A DNA stretch of 64,000 nt from the NCBI RefSeq assembly GCF_029227915.1, contig NC_079889.1:2356001-2420000 (forward strand), written 5' to 3'. Made by a program: the position numbers and the translations under genes. Position 1 is the first letter of the stretch. Each line of letters opens with the position of its first letter. The notes under the pieces are model-generated. The model did no database searches. It was not told the origin of the DNA and was given only the letters and a program-made list of their open reading frames with translations. The stretch is from Hydractinia symbiolongicarpus (taxonomy: Eukaryota; Cnidaria; Hydrozoa; Anthoathecata; Hydractiniidae). Positions 58,695 to 64,000 of this stretch are shown piece by piece.

Positions 58695-59115
58695 GTCTTA
58701 CAGTCGACGCTCGTTATCTCGACCTTCCACGGGGATGGTAAGGAAAGTTCGAGATAGTGGAGCGCGATCGTAAAAAATGTCGAGATAATTAAAGTTTATC
58801 AATATCATCCACACATTAGAAAAGTTATTTAAATTTTTAAACCTGATCAGGGATGTATATGTATTTAATCATTTACGCTTTATATCCCAGACTAATGTGT
58901 AAAACCGAAGAGAAAATTGTAAACATTCGAAATCTTGATTTTGAGAAATTCGAACGTTCGAATGTTTTCCAGATCGAATTTACTTGTGCGATGAAATTCA
59001 AAAATTACAGAAAAGGTCGAGATAGCGTGATATGAAATATACTAAAGAAGGGATCCTAAAAATAGGTCGAGATAAGGAAAGTTCGAGATACGGGTAGTCG
59101 AGATGTTGGACGTGT
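58695..59115. repeat. Decayed palindromic element with GTCGAGATA words
   Basis: Starts CAGTCGACGCTCGTTATCTC and contains GGAAAGTTCGAGATAGTGGA; the far side holds GGTCGAGATAAGGAAAGTTC and GAGATACGGGTAGTCGAGAT. The two flanks are inverted copies in part. Such CAGTCGAC..TCTCGA ends are common in short pogo-like elements of invertebrates, but that link is by memory only. Confidence 0.5.
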
Positions 59116-59149
59116 TTTAGCCTACAAGAGGTTTAAAATGCCGAAGGGA

Positions 59150-59215
59150 CCGATGAAAATAGGTGGAGCTGTCCGAGAGAAAAAAAAGCTCTGGGAATGA
59201 GGTTGACACTAAATT
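59150..59215. repeat. MITE-like end (GCTCTGGGAATGAGGTTGAC)
   Basis: One recognisable end of the CCTCG/CCCAGGG family; the opposite end is decayed (GGGACCGATG). Confidence 0.4.
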
Positions 59216-59475
59216 AATTTTAACATGATAGGAATATGTTTCCTTTTATTAAGAATTCCTGCTTTGAAACCTGATTCGATGGTTTAGGGAGAAAGCGAGA
59301 AGAAAGACGTGCGCTTTACAAAGTTGCATCTAATTAACTTGCGCCACGTGACCTTGGAACAGTTGAAAATAGAAGGGGTGATGGCTTGAGCAGCTGCGTA
59401 CATGTTCGCATCTAATGTAAACGCAGAGTGACATCATTGGGCTCATGTATATAAACAACAGTTACAACAAGATCA

Positions 59476-62400
59476 TCACATAATACGGCATTTATTTTTA
59501 TTAGACACGTGCGTTAAACAGAAGTCATACGATTCTTGAGTTTGAATAGTCTCCCTGTGGAGTTTTCCAAGAACAGATTCTTGTTTCACAAGCAAATTTT
59601 TATATAAATTAAGCGCCTTCTCATGTTTTCCTTCTTGGTGGAAACAATTTGCAATTTGTTTTTCAGTTTCAATTGTATCATACTGTAGCTCACCTAAAAT
59701 CTCTCTTTGAAGCTTTAAAATTTCTTCCAGCTTTCGTTTTCTTTCCTGAATGTCCAAAGAAAACATTGCAATGTTATATAAAGTTTTTAAAGTATGAGGG
59801 TGATCGGGTCCAAGAACAGATGTTTGAAGGGATCTAACGTCTCGTAAAATCTCGAGACCTTCGCTTATTTTTTCACGCTTAAAAAGAGTTTTTGAAACGA
59901 TGACCTTTGCTAGCAGTAATAATGGGTGACTGTCGCCAAGTTCAGAAGCATTCTGCATCGCTTTCGTTAATGTGTCGTAAACTTGTTCAATTTCGTTTTT
60001 TTCCAAGTCATTGATCAATAGACACTCTGCGTGCAGAATCTTTGACTTCACTTTCAAAACATGACATTCCTCTAATTCAGAACCAATCCTCAGTACTTCA
60101 TTAATATTATCTATAGCTTCTTTCGTTTTACCAAGGTAGAAATAGCTTCTCGCAAGCTCATAATAAGCTCTCAGTTTATAGATGTCATCAGGTTGGTAAC
60201 ATTTGGAATCTGTTATGGTAATCAGCAGGTGGATTGCATCTTGATACTTGCTACAGTCAACAAGACAACTTGCAAAACGAAATTTAGGGATAACTGTTTC
60301 TGGTTTAACTTCGCCATGAGTGACTAGGTATTGTTGATAGACATTGTCGTATATAACATGAGCTTCTTTGTAATGACCCATATGCTGCAAGCAAATGCCA
60401 ATGTTGAGTTTGTGTGTTAAATTAGCTATTGACTTTCTGCATGCACTTAATTTCTCGACTTTCACGTACAATTCGTAGGCTTCTTTGTACTCTCCCAGTT
60501 GCAGCAGGCAATTGGCTATGCAATTGTCAACAAATTCATACTTTGTCAGCGTTTCTTTCACATCCATATAAAGATGTAAAGCTTTTCTATAATTTCCTTT
60601 AAAATAATATGTTTTTGCAAGTTCAAGTTTGGTATGTCTGACATCAGTATGATCCTCTCCATGCAATTCTATTCTAACCTTTAGAATGTCACTGTATTCT
60701 TTAATAGCAAGAGAATAATTTCCTTTCAGGCAAAAACATTCTGCGATATCTATCCTATTTAGCAAAGAGTGATGATTGAAATCGTTTCCTAATTGTTTTC
60801 TTTTTTCTTTTATTTCTAGAAGAAGATTTAGAGCTTCTTCAATCTTTCCAAAGCTTTTGAGAGCATTAGCGAGGCAATTATACACATTTAATGTTTCTTG
60901 ATGGTGATCACCAAGTGTTTTGATGCATTCTGGCAATAAATTATGTAGCATATCTATTGCTTCTTCGTGCTTACCTAGTCTAATAAGAAATATAGATTTA
61001 TTTCGATGTGCTAAGAAATAAACGACTGCTTTTGTAGGATGGGATTTCCCATATAGTTGAATAGCATTGTCAATCACGGCCAGAGCTCTTTCGTTGTTTG
61101 CTAGATAATAATATTCCATTGCTATGTTTATATCTGTTGTAAGTTTTGATTGGTTAAAAATAGGAGTTTTTTCTTTTAATCTTAAATCTTCATATGCGTT
61201 TAGAGCCTCTTCATTGCGGCCAAGACGTGAATAGCAAAACGCAATGTGATGTTGGACATCAGTAGCATTTGACAGCTTTGTACCTGGTATAGCACTGGTA
61301 ATTTCTTTCATCTGGAAGCAAATATCTAACGCTTCTCTCCATTTCCTTAGGTTAATCAAGGACAGAAGAATCAATTTCAAGGTATCGAAAGTAGTTTGGT
61401 TTGGTTCGTGTTGATCTTGAATAATACATTGCAGAAAGTCTAAAGCTATATCATCATTGCCAACATTGGTCAAAGCAGCCGCAAAATAATACTTTAAACG
61501 AGCAAGGAACTTTCGCACTACAATGTCATCTTTTGATGTGTGAAATATTTGAATGATGTGATGCAGCCACAGGGATCCAAAATTAACATGTTCCACATTT
61601 TCTTTTTCGTCAATTATACATTGAAATGCATTGAAAAGTACTTCCAGGAATTGATCACTTTTAGCCAAAATTTTAGATAATTCTCGAACAACTCGCTGTA
61701 CCAAACCATGAACAGTTATGTAGCATTCTCGTGTAAGATAATTGCGATGAATTTGGATAAGTGAGAACTGCTCCAATGACTTCATGGCATCTTCTATGTC
61801 TTCAATACTGTAACAATCAAACAAATTAAATAATTGCTTTTCAATTTTTAGACCGTCCATGAAAGATAGTATTCCCATGAGATCATTTACAATGTTATTC
61901 TCACACTGTTCAAGAGAGTTCAACGTCATCATGATGGCACTGTAGAAGTTGTGTTTGTACATAACATCATCAGAAGCAAATGACAACAATCTATGTGCTT
62001 GTTGTTGTTCTTTAAATTTCTTAATATACTCCTTGGTTGTGATAACATGATGTTTCATAAAGTTTATGCTTTGCTGCAGAGCTAATGGAAAACCTTCTAA
62101 CAATTCATACAGTTCGTTTAAGTTATCGTTATCTTCGATGAGTTCTTTAGGCAAGTAATTGCGAATGAGCTCTGTAGATTCTTCTTTTGTTAACGTTGTG
62201 AGGCTCATTTCATTCACTCTTTGTCCCCATTTAGACAATCTTGACGTGATCAGGATAGTCGAATTCGATGCAGGCGATGAAAACGATTTAGGTAACACAT
62301 CCAAAATCGTTTCATGTTCGTCAGCGTTATCGAATACAAACAATATTTTTCTGTCTAAAAATTTGTCGAATATTTCTGCTAACAAAAGTTTAACATCAAA

Positions 62401-63288
62401 AGACTGCTCGTGATCTAAAAGTTTCAAATGTCTTGCTAGACCAGCAACTGATGTTTTTAAAGCTTCAATTCCATTTGCGTTTAACCATATAATGTTATTA
62501 TCATAACTCTCTGAATATTCGTAACAATAAAAAAGCGCAAGAGAAGTTTTTCCTGTGCCTGGTAATCCAGTTATAACAGTCGGGATTCTAGAATCTGATG
62601 ATAACATGGAATGTAGCTTCACTACATCCAGCTTTCTTCCTGTAAAAGAAGGAATTAGCGACACCACTCCGAAAGAAATACCGCCTTTGAACGGAGTCTC
62701 AAAATCAAGGAGGGCTTTTGCAAGCTCTAAAACTTTTTCATTTGACTTTTCTAAATCTTTCTCTTTTAGTTTCAGCAATGCTGAAGTATTGTTATCAAGG
62801 GGCATGTTAATGATCTTTTTCACAAACTTCAGGTCACAACCTAAGGCGACCATTGAATTACCAATGTCGTTTAGGAAGTCATGATATTCAACATCCGTTT
62901 TCTTCAATCGATTGTGCATTAGTTTATTTCTGCTAAGCTGTATTCGAACAATATGAGCGGAATCCGATTTATCAGTGTTTAACGGTGGATTATGCCATCC
63001 CGTTTTTGGTTTTGGTATTTTTCTCACAAATCTGAGCAAAGCTGCCAAGAGACTAGCATCATAAGTTGTAGGATCAGATTCTACAGCACCGTTTGGATAT
63101 ACGATTTCAACTTGATATGGAAGTAATTTAGATCGTAGATTCTTCTCTTCTTTCCTGAGAACATCTTGAAATGTCAATGGTCCAGTTTTATAGGGAGCTG
63201 TAAGATATTCTCGAAGTGTGTTGAGTGACTCGTCTAACAATTTGTGTAACCGAAGACCTCTCTCTTCATCTTCTGTAATGGTACTCAT
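59476..63288 (-). CDS. HEPN-NB-ARC-TPR STAND protein (NLR-like), possible CaaX end
   Basis: Single intact exon, 1,270 residues. Residues about 10-160 match the DZIP3-type HEPN domain (LLRFVRKIPKPKTGWHNPP, then RNKLMH); R120-x4-H125 is the HEPN Rx4-6H motif that serves as the RNase centre in active members. The NB-ARC domain follows: P-loop GLPGTGKTS (241-249), Walker B ILFVFDNAD (315-323), TILITSR (344-350) and GFPLALQQS (399-407). A winged-helix-like part precedes tandem TPRs from about 590 to 1,260, of the kinesin-light-chain type (GPDHPHTLKTLYNIA). This is the layout of STAND switches that oligomerise on sensing a ligand through the repeats; cnidarian genomes hold many. The protein ends KNKCRIM, a candidate CaaX box, so it may be prenylated. 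The start ATG at 63288 is in good agreement with the domain start. The ligand is unknown. Confidence 0.9.
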   Translation of the reverse strand: MSTITEDEERGLRLHKLLDESLNTLREYLTAPYKTGPLTFQDVLRKEEKNLRSKLLPYQVEIVYPNGAVESDPTTYDASLLAALLRFVRKIPKPKTGWHNPPLNTDKSDSAHIVRIQLSRNKLMHNRLKKTDVEYHDFLNDIGNSMVALGCDLKFVKKIINMPLDNNTSALLKLKEKDLEKSNEKVLELAKALLDFETPFKGGISFGVVSLIPSFTGRKLDVVKLHSMLSSDSRIPTVITGLPGTGKTSLALFYCYEYSESYDNNIIWLNANGIEALKTSVAGLARHLKLLDHEQSFDVKLLLAEIFDKFLDRKILFVFDNADEHETILDVLPKSFSSPASNSTILITSRLSKWGQRVNEMSLTTLTKEESTELIRNYLPKELIEDNDNLNELYELLEGFPLALQQSINFMKHHVITTKEYIKKFKEQQQAHRLLSFASDDVMYKHNFYSAIMMTLNSLEQCENNIVNDLMGILSFMDGLKIEKQLFNLFDCYSIEDIEDAMKSLEQFSLIQIHRNYLTRECYITVHGLVQRVVRELSKILAKSDQFLEVLFNAFQCIIDEKENVEHVNFGSLWLHHIIQIFHTSKDDIVVRKFLARLKYYFAAALTNVGNDDIALDFLQCIIQDQHEPNQTTFDTLKLILLSLINLRKWREALDICFQMKEITSAIPGTKLSNATDVQHHIAFCYSRLGRNEEALNAYEDLRLKEKTPIFNQSKLTTDINIAMEYYYLANNERALAVIDNAIQLYGKSHPTKAVVYFLAHRNKSIFLIRLGKHEEAIDMLHNLLPECIKTLGDHHQETLNVYNCLANALKSFGKIEEALNLLLEIKEKRKQLGNDFNHHSLLNRIDIAECFCLKGNYSLAIKEYSDILKVRIELHGEDHTDVRHTKLELAKTYYFKGNYRKALHLYMDVKETLTKYEFVDNCIANCLLQLGEYKEAYELYVKVEKLSACRKSIANLTHKLNIGICLQHMGHYKEAHVIYDNVYQQYLVTHGEVKPETVIPKFRFASCLVDCSKYQDAIHLLITITDSKCYQPDDIYKLRAYYELARSYFYLGKTKEAIDNINEVLRIGSELEECHVLKVKSKILHAECLLINDLEKNEIEQVYDTLTKAMQNASELGDSHPLLLLAKVIVSKTLFKREKISEGLEILRDVRSLQTSVLGPDHPHTLKTLYNIAMFSLDIQERKRKLEEILKLQREILGELQYDTIETEKQIANCFHQEGKHEKALNLYKNLLVKQESVLGKLHRETIQTQESYDFCLTHVSNKNKCRIM

Positions 63289-63625
63289 CTTCTCGCTTTT
63301 GGTAAAAGCTCTGAGCTTAGGTAATCGCCATGCAGTCTATCTAAACATTTGAAATTTATTTAATTCAGAAGTCATATGATGCGCTTTAAGCCAATTATAA
63401 TGACGTTAGATAAAACAGTTATCAAGGGATAGTGAGTCATTTTTATGGTAAACTCTTTCTACTATTAAGGTCGGTTTATTCAAGGAAATTCTTTAGTTTA
63501 TTTTCAACCAAAAGGTGTTTCAAAAATTTAAATTTCCTTTTAAATAGACGAATTGAAGTTTCCTCATTGTATAGAAATACAAAATTTCTAGAGCTACATT
63601 ATTTTGTTCTGAGTACGTTTTGAAC
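63289..63625. promoter_or_regulatory. Upstream region of the HEPN-NB-ARC-TPR gene
   Basis: Presumably contains its promoter and 5' UTR. I see no motif strong enough to name. Confidence 0.3.
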
Positions 63626-63692
63626 ACTCTTGACCCCAGAGCTCTTTGAGATAAACCTAGATTGTAATTTCCAAGAGCTCTGGGGACGAGAA
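63626..63692. repeat. MITE-like hairpin, CCCCAGAGCTCTTTGA..
   Basis: Ends TTGACCCCAGAGCTCTT and AAGAGCTCTGGGGACGAGAA are inverted copies; interior about 30 bp. It belongs to the CCTCG/CCCAGGG family by its terminal words. Confidence 0.65.
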
Positions 63693-64000
63693 TGCGTTTT
63701 GAATAGTTCCTTAACATGTTCCTAATTTTTGGCGAAATCTCAGCCTGAACGTTCTTTTACAGTAGCTTCTTATAAAAAGTCGTATAAAGGTTTTTTTCTA
63801 TAAGAGTTTAACTCTCATAAAAATTTATGTCTACTTCTATTAATATTGTCAAGCTAACTCTAAGAATGGCTAAGCGTTTGTAAACAATATAGTTATTATT
63901 TGTGCTACTTACCACAAGTTTTGCAACGTTCAAAAGAAAATTCTCACATCCATATCTATCTTAAAGTAGTCATCGCTACAATAAACGTATAAAAAATTCT

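Overview
This window is AT-rich eukaryotic DNA with short GT-AG introns, intron-containing genes and a dense load of repeats. The gene set points to an early-branching metazoan, most likely a cnidarian: a classical Ras, a GT10 fucosyltransferase, an LRR plus thrombospondin-1 receptor, a HEPN-NB-ARC-TPR (NLR-like) protein and a RAG1-like zinc-finger/DDE transposon. The species cannot be fixed from the sequence.

Layout. 1-25.8 kb holds no convincing host gene. It contains tRNA-derived SINE-like pieces, decayed reverse transcriptase fragments (2.1-2.4 kb and 11.6-12.1 kb), short palindromic MITE-like repeats, a G/T-rich 19-bp array (10.2-11.3 kb), two related satellites of about 45-bp units (12.7-13.6 and 14.8-16.2 kb) and a degenerate CCAA/TCAA array (17.3-19.0 kb). 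25.86-27.13 kb (minus) is an intact single-exon alpha-1,3-fucosyltransferase. 28.2-40.24 kb (minus) is one large gene, rebuilt here from eleven in-phase exons: signal peptide, LRR cap, four LRR exons, LRRCT, three TSP1 domains, a transmembrane helix, then a 6.4-kb exon encoding about 2,150 residues of cytoplasmic repeats with tyrosine motifs. 41.9-47.04 kb (minus) is a ten-exon Ras gene ending in a polybasic CaaX tail. 47.5-50.3 kb (plus) is a decayed APE-type non-LTR retrotransposon.

51.57-57.52 kb (plus) is the most notable object: a 5.95-kb DNA transposon with matching terminal inverted repeats (CACGGCTGTTTCAG...), a candidate 4-bp AAAT target duplication and a nine-exon gene whose exons all join in frame to a 965-residue protein. 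That protein starts with the RAG1-type zinc region and RING finger and carries a complete D/D/CxxC/LH/HxxxxH/E catalytic signature of the CACTA-Mirage-Chapaev/Transib/RAG1 group. It looks like an autonomous N-RAG-TP/Chapaev-like relative of RAG1. No RAG2-like gene lies inside it. One internal exon carries an exact 179-bp tandem duplication.

59.48-63.29 kb (minus) is an intact single-exon 1,270-residue STAND protein: DZIP3-type HEPN with an Rx4H motif, NB-ARC, many TPRs and a possible C-terminal CaaX box (CRIM).

The genes show no operon-like relation. The receptor, the NLR-like protein and the RAG1-like element would each interest a student of invertebrate immunity, but their proximity is not evidence of a shared pathway.
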